Origin: Codonopsis lanceolata
Lineage: Eukaryota; Streptophyta; Magnoliopsida; Asterales; Campanulaceae
Assembly: GCA_013146195.2 (NCBI GenBank)
Contig: CM028380.1
Coordinates: 84,477,142 to 84,541,141, forward strand
Length of the DNA: 64,000 bases
Reading direction: 5' to 3'
Position 1 is the stretch's first letter; every line of letters begins with the position of its first letter. Below the pieces are notes generated by a model. That model did not search any database. It was given only the letters and a program-made list of their open reading frames with translations, and was not told where the DNA came from. Positions 12,421-24,390 of the stretch are shown here, in pieces. A program made the position numbers and the translations under genes.

Positions 12421-12549
12421 TATCATATCCAATTCACCAAGCACGTTATTCACTTAAGCACTTGTGAAACAATTCATGTATAAAAAGGGATATGATACCA
12501 TTACCAAATTCTTTTTCTCCGCATGTGTCGCTCACGCAAAAACACGTGC

Positions 12550-12765
12550 AAAACCTTTATGTGCCCTCGATATCCCTCTCGTAGATATCGGCGTCCCCGA
12601 GAGCAGATCTCCGCTCGAGTTCCATAGTTATCAAAGTCATGTGTATCCATACTACAACTAAGATAAACTACTTCCCCACCGTGGCCATCGATGGAGGGTG
12701 TGCAAACCCGGCACGGCGATCCATCGCGAAAATCACGAATCTCACAATTCGTGAAGACGATGTAT
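12550..12765 (-). repeat. Hairpin cluster in LTR B
   Basis: Contains TCACGAAT/ATTCGTGA, GACGAT/ATCGTC, CCATCGATGG and GATATC dyads in the same order as in LTRs C and D. LTR E is broken by the 19510 assembly gap at the matching place. Confidence 0.7.
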
Positions 12766-13819
12766 CGTCCCCGCCCAAAAACTCAACCAAACCGACTCAG
12801 CAGCTGGACTCAAACCCAAGCACAAGTAATATATACTCATATGCTCAAAACAAGTAGGTAAACATGTACTCTACTATCAAACTAGTCATGCAATTTTACA
12901 TCCACAACTAGCATAAACATTAGAGACAACCGAGAATAAAATCAAGCTCTCATAATCAAGTGTGCTTCACACACTTCAAAACTTCTTGGAGGCTCGACCT
13001 CCATGAATTCTACCCAAAATTCCGTAGGACTTAAGGCATTATAGTTCCTAGGATTCATACTAACCCAAAGGTTAACTCCGTTGAGTTAATCAATCTAAGT
13101 TTTCCGAAAATTCAAGGAATAGAAGCTTAGGCTTCATCACTCCCCTATGTTCATAACTATCGCCCAAAACCATGAATCCCAATGTTCAATATACTAAGGT
13201 CATATAAACCCAAAGACCCCAAATCAAACATTTAACAAGGCAACTTAGAACAAGTCACAAGTTAGGCTATCATCTTGAGCATAATTTCATCTAAGTCATC
13301 ATACCAATCATAACCTTCAAAACATGATTTAAATTTACAACAAGATGAATGTTTAATATAATCTCTTAAACATGTGAATTCAAAAACTAAGCTTTACAAT
13401 CATGTTTGACAAGCGAAACACAATTTGGGGAAAATCCACTTCAAGCATCTTCATTCAAGCTCAATACCCATAATCAATTCATATAGCAAACAAGGCATTT
13501 AATATACTCTTTCTATTAAGCATATAAGTCTAACACATTAATCAAGCTCACATCATCTCCCAATTTGCAAGCTAAAACAAAATTAGGGCAAGGCACCCTC
13601 CAAGAATCTCAACCAAACCAACATCATCTATCCACATGAATGTCAATCAACATAATTTACAACATGTTCAATAACTAGTTAGAACATGAATTTCACATAA
13701 TATAGTGAAACATGGTCTCACATAGACTAACCATTTCATCAAGTTCTAACATGCTCCCAACACTTTGAAATCCAAGATAGGGTTTTATCATACATCTTCT
13801 ATAAACCCTAACAATGGCT

Positions 13820-13887
13820 TCCATTGACCCAAATAGCATCATAAACATGGTTTATAATCTGTTTAATCTGATCATAGGGTCAATGGA
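13820..13887 (-). other. Conserved LTR stem-loop, LTR B
   Basis: TCCATTGACC (13820-13829) pairs perfectly with GGTCAATGGA (13878-13887). The loop is longer than in LTRs C, D and E. The adjacent splice-site motif is degraded to TTAAGT. Confidence 0.65.
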
Positions 13888-14245
13888 GCCTAAAAAGAAG
13901 AAAGAAAGGTAGAAACTTAAAAACTTAGCCCTAACAAGCTGAAAATTCGTGCAAGCCTAGAGATGATGTCTTCTCTTCATCAAACATCCTTCAACGCTTC
14001 AACAAGTTTGTAGGTATCATACAATGGGGAAGATGAAGACTCATAAACATTAATGGCCTGTTCCAATCTGATCATACAACCAAAAATGCCCTTTAGCAAT
14101 ACGACCCACATAGAATCTCCTCTCAAGCTCTCTCTCATCAAGCCCTTTGAGTGCTCGAAATTCGCAAGAAAGAGAACAAGGGGAAGTCGACTTTATCATA
14201 CATTATCGGCCGAACTATAAGATTTAAGAATGAGCGGCGATGGGG

Positions 14246-14253
14246 TTTTTATA
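14246..14253 (-). promoter_or_regulatory. TATA box of LTR B
   Basis: TATAAAAA on the minus strand at the position where LTRs C, D and G have their TATA box relative to the conserved stem-loop. Confidence 0.5.
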
Positions 14254-16285
14254 ACCTGTTTATAACTTGGGATTATAAACTGATCACTAATCAAGCCACT
14301 AATTAGCTAATCTCTTAATAGGTGAACATTTAGGATTACAAGTAGCTTAGGTTAAAATGGGTCAAGGTGTGGTTTAAAAACAAAAGTGGGTTAATTGGTC
14401 AAACATTCGGACGACACACAAAGGAACTAAATCCCGACTTTAAACGTTGCCCCTTGCGGTTTATAACGCTTGGCCTTATAAACTGGTGATGCGACAATCA
14501 AAAATGTAACATCACTATTTGAACAGCATTCTAGGTTTTGTTCAATCCTTGCTCGATCCGGCCTCTCCCAAACATGCGTGCGTCTCGAGTCCTTAAACCA
14601 AGCCATGGAAATTGGTCTACATGCATTCAACCTTAATGTCCTCCAAAAATCTATATTTACCAAAGGAATCAAGTCTGTTTACAAACCTCATCAAAACAGG
14701 GCCATTTAGAACTCAAGGCGAGAACTCGCCGAGACGACCAGGAAAAGTGAAAGCGAAAGGGTTTCGCTAGAATCCAACTAGCAACCAAACCGTCGATGCT
14801 CCCAACTAGCATCTAACAAACATCCAAGGCATGTAAATGGTTTGTCATGTTACCACACTAAATGCCCTTTACAATAATCCATGAAGTTACAACATAAGTC
14901 TTAAACTGTTCAGAACCCAAATTCAAAGCATCTCGCGAAAGAAAAGTGCATACATGCATCTCAAACGGACGTCAACGATCATGCTCTTATTGACTCTAAA
15001 CATATACGGGAGCTAAATGAACATGTTTATGATGATTAGGGTCAATGAGGCTAAAATGAATCCAAGAAGAGATGCATAACACCTTAATCAGTCCTAAAAG
15101 ATGTACAAAAACGTCCATGCAAGGTTTAGGGTTTTACATCCTCTCCTCTTCTATGGTTGGGTTTTGGAAATGGCTTCCTCAAGACTTGGCCACCATTGTT
15201 GATCATCCAAGAACCTTCAATAACTCCTCTCTAACCTTAGACAAATGATCAGCCACAAATTTGGAAGAAGATGACTGATTAGGATGGGTTTAGTGGAGGT
15301 ATTGGTCACTCTATGGCTGAAGTGGGGTGAGAGAAGGTGTCTAATGCATGTTTGTGCATGTTGGTGTTCTTTCCTTGCCAAGTGTCTTGCATGCACTCAA
15401 AGCTCCCAAAACTTGTCAATCATGCAGAGGAGGATAGATAGGTCGAACTAGGATTGTTTAGGGTGGGTTAGGTTGGGTTTGGGTAGGGTTAAGTTGGCCA
15501 AATAGAAAGTCTAACACACAATGAGTGGTCAACTATAGTAGACCAGAATTTTGGGTCATTTTACAAAATGGTCCTGTACGGAAATACACGTCCTAATATT
15601 ACACAAAAGGTATTTTTAGAAATCTCTATGAGTCTAGTTTCTAACACATCAAACGGATTCGAATTCCAAGTTTCGTACACAAAGTTATGGCCAAAATACT
15701 ACAGACCTATCGTGGCCTTCGGAAATACGCGAATTTCCGAAAATCAAACTCGAGCGTGTGTAAACGTTTACACAACCACTCAAAAATAATTCTAAGTTAA
15801 TTTCCCAAGGACCCCTAGTCATCTAGGGTCAAAATAATACCAACCGAAAAAGTCGTACAAAGAAGAAGAACGACAAGTAGTAAAGTAGCAATCAATTCGT
15901 CGATTCGACAAGCATTCAAACAAGATTTAAATCTTGTTAAGGATATTATGAATGATATCTAATACTTACATATATACATCCATATATAATTCTAACACAT
16001 CTAAACATGTTATTTAATCATTATGTAAAGATCTAGGACCAAATCGAGGTCAGGAACATAAAAACCCGAGTAAACTATCAATCGCGTCACATTTCGATTA
16101 TCGTCGAGTTACGACTTGTGACTTTAGCAAGTTAACAACTAAATGACATCTTTTAAAAGTATGTTGGTCTTAATGTGATCTCTCATACACATCTAGACTC
16201 TCTCAGAAATCAAATAAGCGATCAACAAGGGAAGAAGTACGAGCATTGCACGCAATTCAAGCTAACCGGGAATCGGGGTCTTACA

Positions 16286-17518
16286 CAGATTCCATTGTGG
16301 ATCTAGCTATTACAGTCTGTTTAGAAGATATCCATGATATGGCTGCACCTGCCAAAATGAATATATATCAACTAGTAGACCTTCAGTCTTTAATATATAG
16401 AGATCAAATTAGCATTTGTATATCCTTCTATTACAGCTGGATCACTTTTATAATGCAAACCATAATCATGAGTATACATAAGATAATTTAGTACTCTCAC
16501 TATTCCTTTCCGGTGGTTAGTCCTTGGATTACTCGTATATCTACTTAGTCTACTCACAACATAGGCTATGTCCAGTCTTGTACAACTCATTAAGTACATC
16601 AAACTCCCTAAGACTCTAGAGTATTCTACTTGAGATATAGTCTCACCTATATACTTTGATAGATGTTGACTTGTGTCTATAGGGGTTCTAGCTATGGCAG
16701 AGTCATACTTGCTAAATTTATCTAGAATTTTATCTACATAGTGCGACTAACATAAAGTTAGTCCACTTGACGTTCTAGATATTTTTATTCCAAGAATTAC
16801 ATCAGCTAGGGCCATATCATTCATGTCAAATCTTGAATTTAATATATCTTTTGTGGATTTAATCATTTTCTCATTACTTCCAATGATAAGCATGTCCTCT
16901 ACATAAAGACATAAAAAGAAATAGCCATTTTCAGTGTCCTTTACAAAAACACATTTCTCACATTCATTTATTTTAAATCCACTCTTCAACATGGCTTCAT
17001 CAAAATTTTCATGACACTGTTTTGGTGCTTGTTTCAAGCCATAAAAAGACTTTACTAATTTGCACACATTATTTTCTTGCCCTGGTGCAGAAAATCCTTC
17101 TGGTTGTTCCATGTAAATCTCCTCTTCTAAATATCCATTTAGAAAGGCAGTCTTTACATCCATTTGATGTACTTCCAGATTTCGTAATGCGACAATAGCA
17201 AGTACTAATCTAATGGAGGTTATTCTCGTAGCTGGAGAACATGTATCAAAGTAATCAAGGCCTCCATGTTATTTGTAACCTTTAATTACAAGTCTACCCT
17301 TATACATATCAATTGTTCCATCGACTTTCTTTTTCTTCTTGAAAATCCACTTATACCCAAATGGTTTGCTTCCTTGAGGGAGGTCCACTAGTTCCCAAGT
17401 GTGATTTTGAAGAATGAAATCAATTTCACTTTTAATGGCTTCTTTCCATTGAGGTCCTTCGGAGGAACTCACAGCCTCTTTGTAGCTTTGAGATTCACTT
17501 TCTAGCATGTAGGTAAGA
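16286..17518 (-). pseudogene. Ty1/Copia (Tork-like) RT and RNase H fragment
   Basis: On the minus strand the order is a linker (MLESESQSYKEAVSSSEGPQ), the RT N-terminal part (WELVDLPQGSKPFGYKWIFK), the RT core (HQMDVKTAFLNGYLEEEIYM, YGLKQAPKQ), the palm motif, then RLDIAYVVSRLSRY and the RNase H part ending ISWISSKQTVIARSTMES. The catalytic YVDD motif reads YVED, which removes one of the metal-binding aspartates. Several stops and frame breaks separate the open stretches, for example near 17270 and 16750. LTR B cuts the C-terminus at 16286 and LTR E cuts the N-terminus at 17519. Lineage (Tork) is inferred from the sequence style and the LTR at 9898-10882. Confidence 0.9.
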
Positions 17519-18042
17519 TGTAAAACCCTGATTTATGGCTTGCTTGTGATATGCATGGATTCATATGTTTATTATCATCATAAATATGTTTATTTAGCTC
17601 CCGTATATGTTTAGAGTCAATAGCATGATCGTTGACGTCGTTTGAGATGTATGTATGCATTTTTCTTTCGCGAGATGCTTTGAATCTCGGGTTTGTGATT
17701 TGTGTTGTAAACACATGGATTATTGTTAGAGGGCATTTATAATATCATTAACATGCCTTGGATGTTGGTTGAATGCTAGTTGCATCGACGGTTTGGTTAC
17801 TAGTTTGATTCTAGCGATAACCCTTCTCGTTTGACTTTTCGGTTGTCGTTCGGGTGTGTTTACCTGAGTTCTTGGCCATGTTTTGTTGGGGTTTGAGACT
17901 TGATTCCTTTGGTTATAGATTGGAGGACATTAAGGTTGGATTGTAGACCATTTTTGGCTTGGAAGGACTCGAGCATGCGGGGGAGAGTCAGGGATCGAGC
18001 GAGGAAGCAACAAAGCTTGGAATGAGGATCTGAAGTGAAGCT

Positions 18043-18064
18043 CGCATGGTGTAAGGACCATGCG
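18043..18064 (+). other. CGCATGGT/ACCATGCG dyad in LTR E
   Basis: 8-bp inverted repeat (18043-18050 and 18057-18064) at the same LTR position as dyads in LTRs C, D and G. Confidence 0.6.
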
Positions 18065-18487
18065 ACCGCATTGGTCACGAACCCGATTACGGGATTTTGA
18101 TCCTTTTGTGCCTTGTCCGAAAATTTGACCCCCAAACCCATTTTAAACCTAACCTAAACCCTCCTACTTAGCCTAAACATGTCCTAAACACCTATTAGAG
18201 TTATTAGGGTTGATTAGTGGATTGATTAGAGGATTTAATCCCCCACATTTAAACCCCAAATCTGATTTCTCTCTCCTCAAAACAGCCTTGGTTTTCGTTT
18301 TTAAAATACCCAGCAGAAAACTTGAGAGAAACTTGAGAGAGGTTCTAGGGCTCTTGAAGGGTCCTCCTTGGTGGCCATTGGTAGAGGTCTTCTTCCCCCA
18401 AGCTACACCTTGATTTTGAAGAGTAGATTGAAGAGAACAACACCCATCTCAAGAATCCGAAATTTCGTTTTGTGAGGGCTGATTTGA

Positions 18488-18571
18488 GTAAGTTTCTACC
18501 TCTCTTCCTTTGATTTTTAGGCTCCATTGACCCTAGGGAAACAACCATTTATGCTATGTGAGGTCAATGGA
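18488..18571 (+). other. Splice-donor motif and conserved stem-loop, LTR E
   Basis: GTAAGT at 18488-18493 follows TTTGA, then a pyrimidine-rich stretch ending TTTTTAG, then TCCATTGACC (18523-18532) pairing with GGTCAATGGA (18562-18571). Confidence 0.7.
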
Positions 18572-19509
18572 TGCCATTGTTAGGGTTTCTAGAAATTCAT
18601 GAACCCTAGGTTTCAAATTATTGTTAGAGATGGGTGAACCTATGTGAGACTTGATTTTTATGGAATTCATATGCCAATTAGTCTATTAAACTTTGTTATA
18701 TGAATTGTTCATATGTATTGAGCTTGAATGACAAAGATACTTGGAAGAGGATTTTCCCCAAATTGTGTTTGGCTTGTTAAACATGATGGTAAGCCTAATT
18801 ATTGTGTTATACATGTTTGAGTGGATGAATTGGTTATGTCGATTTCCATGAGTATTGATGTTGGTTTGATTGAGATACTTGGAGGGTGCCTTGCCCTAAT
18901 TTTGTTTTAGCTTGCAATCTATTAATGTGAGCTTGATTAATATGTTTTATATGCTTAATAGAGTATATTAAACCATGTTGTGAATTTTAATCATGATTTG
19001 AAGGTTATGATTGGTATGATGACTTGGATGAAATTATGCACAAGATGGCTAACTTATTCTAAGTTGCATTGTTAATTAGTTTGTTGGGTTTATATGATTT
19101 TATTGAACATCGGGTTTTACGGTTTTGGCGATAGTTATGAATATAGGGGATGATGAAGCCTAAGCTTCTATTCCTTAGGAAAATTTAGATTGAACTCAAC
19201 GGAGTTAACCTTTGGGTTAGTGTGAATCCTAGGAACTATAATCTTAAGTCCTATGGAATTTTGGGTAGAATTCATGGAGGTGAGCCTCCAAGAAGTTTTG
19301 AAGTGTGTGAAGCACACTTGATTATGAGAGCTTATATGATTCTCGGTTGTGATGTTTATGCTAGTTGTGGATGAAATGCATGACTAGTTTGATGGTAGAG
19401 TGTTTACCTACTTGTTTTGAGCATATGAGTATATATTACTTGTGCTTGGGTTTTGAGTCCAGCTGGAGTCGGTTTGTTGAGTTTTGGTGGGACGATACAT
19501 CGTCTTCAC

Positions 19510-19609
19510 NNNNNNNNNNNNNNNNNNNNNNNNNNNNNNNNNNNNNNNNNNNNNNNNNNNNNNNNNNNNNNNNNNNNNNNNNNNNNNNNNNNNNNNNNNN
19601 NNNNNNNNN
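19510..19609. other. Assembly gap 1 (100 N)
   Basis: Unknown bases. By comparison with LTR C roughly the last 1.6 kb of LTR E and the start of the internal domain, including any primer-binding site, should lie here, so the true gap is probably larger than 100 bp. Confidence 0.95.
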
Positions 19610-21241
19610 TCGCCGTTATGAGTGCCCTCGGTATCTCATACGCATTGATACATACATTGCATTGTGTGTTGAGAATTAGTTTTTTTGTTTCCTCGATATG
19701 GTTTATTATTGAGGAGGATGTCCCGGTATGGGATTGGTTTACGGTTTTGGTTGAAATTTTGACTCGTCGGTAGACAGTCGATTGCAGTAAAGTAATACGG
19801 TTATGTAAGCCTATATGGATGGCGATGTTATACATATGTGAATATTGAATATGTGATAATGCTACTAGTGGTAAATACTAGTGGTGCGTTAAATTTGTAT
19901 GCCCTATAGAGATATGTAATACAGTAAATAATTGTACTTTGTTGTGTGATTTTATGCGAGTAGGGCAGCTTGAATTGCACTGATCGATACTTAGTGGTTT
20001 TGAGATGGATTACGGTTATTACGAGTAAGTATACCGTTAAATCGCGACTAATAGGGTGCCGTTACCACGCGAGGGTATTTCGTGTGTGTTTTTGTCGAAC
20101 AAGATTTTGGTTAAGGTAATGATAAACTTTACGGAGTTTTGATGGTTGTGTGTACAAGAGTAAATATTAACTCTTTTCCTTGAGTTTACTATGAAAATAT
20201 TATTAGGCGAGTATACTCGATATACGGACCTTGGTAATTGTTAGAACTTCCATTGCTTAGTGAATTACCACGATGGAAATTTATGAGTATGTTTTGTTGG
20301 TTTTGTGTTATGATTATGCACGATTGAATTGGCAATCACTTGTGTTGTAATGGTTGTTTGGTTAACCAATATGCATGGTTATGAGTTACACGAAATATAT
20401 GGATTATATGAGTTGCATAAATTGCATGAATTACATAAAGTATATGCGTTAAAGTATGATGATACTTGGTAATTGCATATCCCGTTTACATGATATATGT
20501 GTATACATGTAGCATTGCTAAATATAGGAATCTTAGCATTCGCTTGAGGATTAATTTATGGGTGAAATGTAAATGTTGTATGTAGAATATAAGCATGACT
20601 AGTATTAACACATGTATTGTATTTGTGATGGGAATTAACATATGGCTTTTATGTGGTATGCATGGTAGATGCATTTTGTTAAAAAGAAAAGACATGGTTT
20701 GCAAAAGTAATACATATGTCTAACGGAAATAGTTGTATTTGAGTATGAGCATGCTTATATGCATTAGTAAGCAATGTAACTTGTTTAGAATATAGCATGA
20801 TAAAATCTTGATTCTCATGCCTTATGGATATGCCATGATTACACTATTGCATGATTATGTGAGACTGTAGTAAAGGATGCTTAAGATTTTTCTCATAACC
20901 CTTCGCATCCTTGCAAGCTTTGAAATCAATTTAGCCGGTACCCTAAATTGGTGATCAAAAGAGGTTCGTTGGTGGACTAGGATTGGTAGTAAGCAGGTTA
21001 GAAATTGACTAAACCTCTTGCCAGAAGAAAAGGAAAATAAATGGAATAAATTTCCACATGATGCTCTTATGTGCATTGTCTATGATTTGGAAGTTGCGAG
21101 CATGATTGCATGATCCGAATGTTAACTTATTTGTTTAGAAGTGTGTTTGGAACACTCTTCCTTAAATTGTGAATTGCTCTATCGGCCATTTTACCTCTCA
21201 TGACTTTGAATTCTTGTATTTATATTTCATGTTGTAGCTCG

Positions 21242-21960
21242 AAGCAAATAGTTTCGGGAGACTTATGTTTATAAAGTCTTTGAATACGCTCCGAGGATAT
21301 ATTTGGAATTCACATGCTTAATTAATTAGTCATGGAATTTGTGAGTGCTTTGCGACTCAAGTATGAGTCAAGATATTTTCAACCTAAGTGCTTGGTATTA
21401 TGGTTATTGAAAATTTCGAACTTGTGAATGTGGGATTTTTGGTAGTATGGTTTTACCTCCTTGGTTGATTTGTAAGATAGTAGACTCGGAGGCGGAGTCT
21501 AGGTTTGTGGTTCGAGTGGGGATAAAGTGCGAGTTCACGATGAACCAAGATGGATTTTCGACTTTCAAGAGTAAAGTTTGTGTTCCTTCGATTGATGATG
21601 TGCCCGGGACAAATAGTTTCGATAGCGAATGTTTATGGTATGCTTAAACTTGTTATCTTTTAAACTTTGGGGTTTGTGTACAAGATTGGTTAGTACTTGC
21701 TCATATGTGTTTCGCGACTCGAATATGAGTCATAATATTTCAATCTAAAGAGTTTTATGTGGTTGTGCCTATTAAGAGGTTTTGAAACCCGAGTTTGGGA
21801 TCACGGTAGTTTGATCCTCATATACAGTTTGGTTATTGTGATGGTAGACTCGGAGGCGAGTCTAGGTTTATGGTTTTGAGCATCGAGTGTTTACTCGGAT
21901 TGTGAGACACCGTAGTGGTGTCTGGGTATTCCATGTTGAGGTGATGACCTAGCATTGGTT
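21242..21960 (+). repeat. Diverged ~365-bp tandem duplication in the internal domain
   Basis: Landmarks recur about 365 bp apart: AAATAGTTTCG (about 21247 and 21610), GCGACTC-AA/GTATGAGTCA (about 21354 and 21714) and TAGACTCGGAGGCG (21481 and 21845). The first GTAGACTC copy forms the dyad AGACTC/GAGTCT (21482-21500). Confidence 0.7.
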
Positions 21961-21990
21961 TGAGATCTGATCTAGAATTCGGGACGAATT

Positions 21991-22007
21991 CTTTTAAGAG
22001 GAGAGGA
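21991..22007 (+). promoter_or_regulatory. Polypurine tract before LTR C
   Basis: CTTTTAAGAGGAGAGGA directly abuts the LTR start TGTAAGATCCC. The preceding GGGACGAATTC context is what Ty3/Gypsy chromoviruses show before the 3' LTR. It would prime plus-strand DNA synthesis and marks LTR C as a 3' LTR. Confidence 0.75.
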
Positions 22008-22769
22008 TGTAAGATCCCGATTCGGTTAGCTTGAATTGCGTGCAATGCTCGCATTTCTTCTTTGGTTGATCGCTTGTTTGACTTGTGAGAGAGTCTAAAT
22101 GTGTATGAGAGACCACATTAAGACTAAAACACTTTTAGGAGATGTCATTTAGTGGTTGACTTGTTAAAGTCAAAAGTCGTAACCGACGATAGTCGAAATG
22201 CGAGCGATTGAGAGTTTATGCGGGTTTTGTGTTTCTGACCTCGATTTGGTCCCAGATCTTTACATGATGATTAAATAACATGTTTAGATGTGTTAGACTT
22301 CTAATTGGATGTATTCCATAAGTCTCGTGAAGTTTTGACGCCTCGAGAATAGCAATTCTCCTTATCGCGTAGTTTGAGATGGAGCCGGGCGAACGTCTCG
22401 TCTTTCGGGAGCCTATTTTCCCTATCTGTTGAGCATCATCTGAGAGGCATTCAGGCCTATTTTGTAGCCCTAATAAGTGTTTACAATCATGGGTTATTAC
22501 CCGTCGGTTTGTGGTTTCATTCGACGCTTAGATAGCAAGTAGTTACGTCTTGCGTCGGTTTTGCCCCGGATTGTTTCGGGTGTTGTTTATGGGAGTCTAG
22601 ACCTACTTTAAAATTGGTTTGAGACTTGGATGGACTAGTTTAATGTTTGAGGACTTTAAGGGTTCAATTGTGAGCCATTTCGAAGCATTTAGACTCGAAA
22701 ACGCACGCGGGAGAGGCCGGGATCGAGCAAGGAAGGAGCAAAAACCCTAATTGCTGAAGGAAGCTTGAT

Positions 22770-22801
22770 GCGGTCGCATCATATGGAGGCTAAGCGACCG
22801 C
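22770..22801 (+). other. GCGGTCGC/GCGACCGC dyad in LTR C
   Basis: Perfect 8-bp inverted repeat with a 16-bp spacer (22770-22777 and 22794-22801), in the U3 part about 180 bp before the TATA box. Confidence 0.7.
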
Positions 22802-22979
22802 AAGGGTCCTGTTGCGAATGACGGGATTTTGGTCTTTTTAATGTGCTGTCCGAAAATTAACCCATTAAACCCTATCTAAACCTAACCTAAACCCATCTAC
22901 TTAAGCTAATACCAATCCTAAACATCTATTAGGAGATTAAGGGTTAATTAGTAACTTGATTAGAGGATTTAATCCCCCT

Positions 22980-22987
22980 TATAAAAG
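22980..22987 (+). promoter_or_regulatory. TATA box of LTR C
   Basis: TATAAAAG followed by AGCCGCATCC and a CT-rich leader. It lies 248 bp before GTAAGT at 23228. Confidence 0.7.
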
Positions 22988-23227
22988 CAAAAACAGCCGC
23001 ATCCTATCTCTCATAGTTCGGCCAGCAGAAAGTTCTTCCTCCTTCTCTCTTCTTGCAAACTTCTGGGAGCACTCAAGGGGGTTAAGAGAGAGAGCTTGAA
23101 GAGGAGATTCATGGGTCTTGAAGGGCTGAGCTTGGAGGCCATTAATGGAGTCTTCATCTTCCCCATTTCACCTACAAACTTGAAGAAGGAGATGAAGAGA
23201 AGACACCATTGTTAGGGCTAAGCTTTG

Positions 23228-23310
23228 GTAAGTTTCTACCTTCCTTCCTCTTCTTTTTAGGCTCCATTGACCCTAGGGAATCAACCATGTGTGCTATGTG
23301 GGTCAATGGA
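23228..23310 (+). other. Splice-donor motif and conserved stem-loop, LTR C
   Basis: TTG/GTAAGT at 23228-23233, a pyrimidine-rich run ending TTTTTAG, then TCCATTGACC (23263-23272) pairing with GGTCAATGGA (23301-23310) around a loop containing CTAGGGAATCAACC. Confidence 0.75.
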
Positions 23311-24390
23311 AGCCATTGTTAGGGTTATAGAAAAAGCATGAACCCTAGGATTTTCAAATTGATGATAGAACTTGATTGACCTATGTGAGACCATGATATA
23401 TGTGAAATTCATGTTCTAACTAGTTTATTGAACTTGGTTGTGTTGATTTTCCATGAAGATTGATGTTGGTTTGGTTGAGATTCTTGGAGGGTGTCTTGCC
23501 CTAATTTTGTTTTAGCTTGCAAATTAATGATGTAAGCTTGATTAATGTGTTCTATATGCTTAATAGAGTATATTAAACTTTGCTATATGAATTGATTATG
23601 AGTATTGAGCTTGGATGACAAAGATGCTTGGAAGGGGATTTTTCCCCAAATTGTATTTGGCTTGTTAAAGATGATGGTAAGCCTAATTAGCATGTTATAC
23701 ATGTTTAATGGAGTTTATTGAACTTAGTTGTGTTGATTAGCCATGAGTATTGAAATTGGTTTGGTTGAGATGCTTGGAGGGTGATTTGCCCTAATTTGGT
23801 TTTAGCTTGCAATCTAATGATGTTAGCTTGATTAATATGTTTTACAAGCTTAATAGAACATATTAAACCATGATGTGAATTTTAAATCATGAATTGAACG
23901 TTATGATTGGTATGATGACTTGGATGATATTATGCACAAGATGGCTAAATTATTCTAAGTTGCATTGTTAATTAGTTTGTTGGGTTTATATGAGTATATT
24001 GAACATTGGGATTGTGGTTTTGGGCGATAGTTATGAACATAGGGGTTGATGAAGCCTAAGCTTCTATCCTTGAATTTTCGGAAAACTTAGATTGAACTCA
24101 ACGGAGTTAACCTTTGGGTTAGTATGAATCCTAGGAACTATAATTTTAAGTCCTACGGAATTTTGGGTAGAATTCATGGAGGTCGAGCCTCCAAGAAGTT
24201 TTGAGTGTGTGAAGCACACTTGATTATGAAACTTATATGATTCTCGGTTGTGTTGTTTATGCTAGTTGTGGACGAATTGCATGACTAGTTTGATAGTAGA
24301 GTGTTTACCTACTTGTTTTGAGCATATGAGTATATATTACTTGTGCTTGGGTTTTGAGTCCAGAGTCGGTTTGGTTGAGTTTTGGTGGGG

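Larger units (their letters stand above)
11080..16285 (-). mobile_element. 5.2-kb LTR (LTR B) of the long-LTR family
   Basis: On the minus strand it begins TGTAAGACCCCGATTCCC and ends GGGTCGGGTCGTCACA, matching LTRs C (22008-26061) and D (49070-53306). It is about 1 kb longer than they are. A second LTR-start-like motif, TGTAAAACCCTAAACC, lies inside at about 15137, the point where LTR E also begins. The right side cuts a Copia RNase H frame after ARSTMES. Flanking 5-mers TCCTC and CAGAT differ, so the ends were probably rearranged by recombination between copies. No gag or pol is present. Confidence 0.8.
17519..19509 (+). mobile_element. Partial long LTR (LTR E), ends at assembly gap
   Basis: It begins TGTAAAACCCTGATT directly after the Copia frame and aligns by eye with LTR D from about 52748 downward (shared TTTAGCTCCCGTATATG, GATCGTTGACGTCG and CGCGAGATGC segments). 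It lacks the first ~560 bp of LTR D, so either the LTR start is truncated or TGTAAAACCC is a real alternative terminus. It runs into the N gap inside the hairpin cluster. Together with 19610-26061 it could be the 5' LTR of one element. No target duplication links it to the right end. Confidence 0.75.
19610..22007 (+). mobile_element. Non-coding internal domain of a long-LTR element, copy 1
   Basis: 2.4 kb of AT-rich sequence between gap 1 and the purine tract before LTR C. No gag, protease, RT or integrase motif is visible in any frame. About 20210-21900 matches 62693-64000 closely over its whole length, for example AGGCGAGTATA, CACGATGGAAATTTATGAG, TGTGAGACTGTAGTAAAGGA and AAAGAGGTTCGTTGGTGGAC. 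It is therefore a repeated element part, not unique DNA. A duplicated unit of about 365 bp lies at 21242-21960. Confidence 0.75.

Noticed and set aside
11075..16290. Target-site duplication for LTR B
   Set aside because: TCCTC and CAGAT do not match even allowing for decay.
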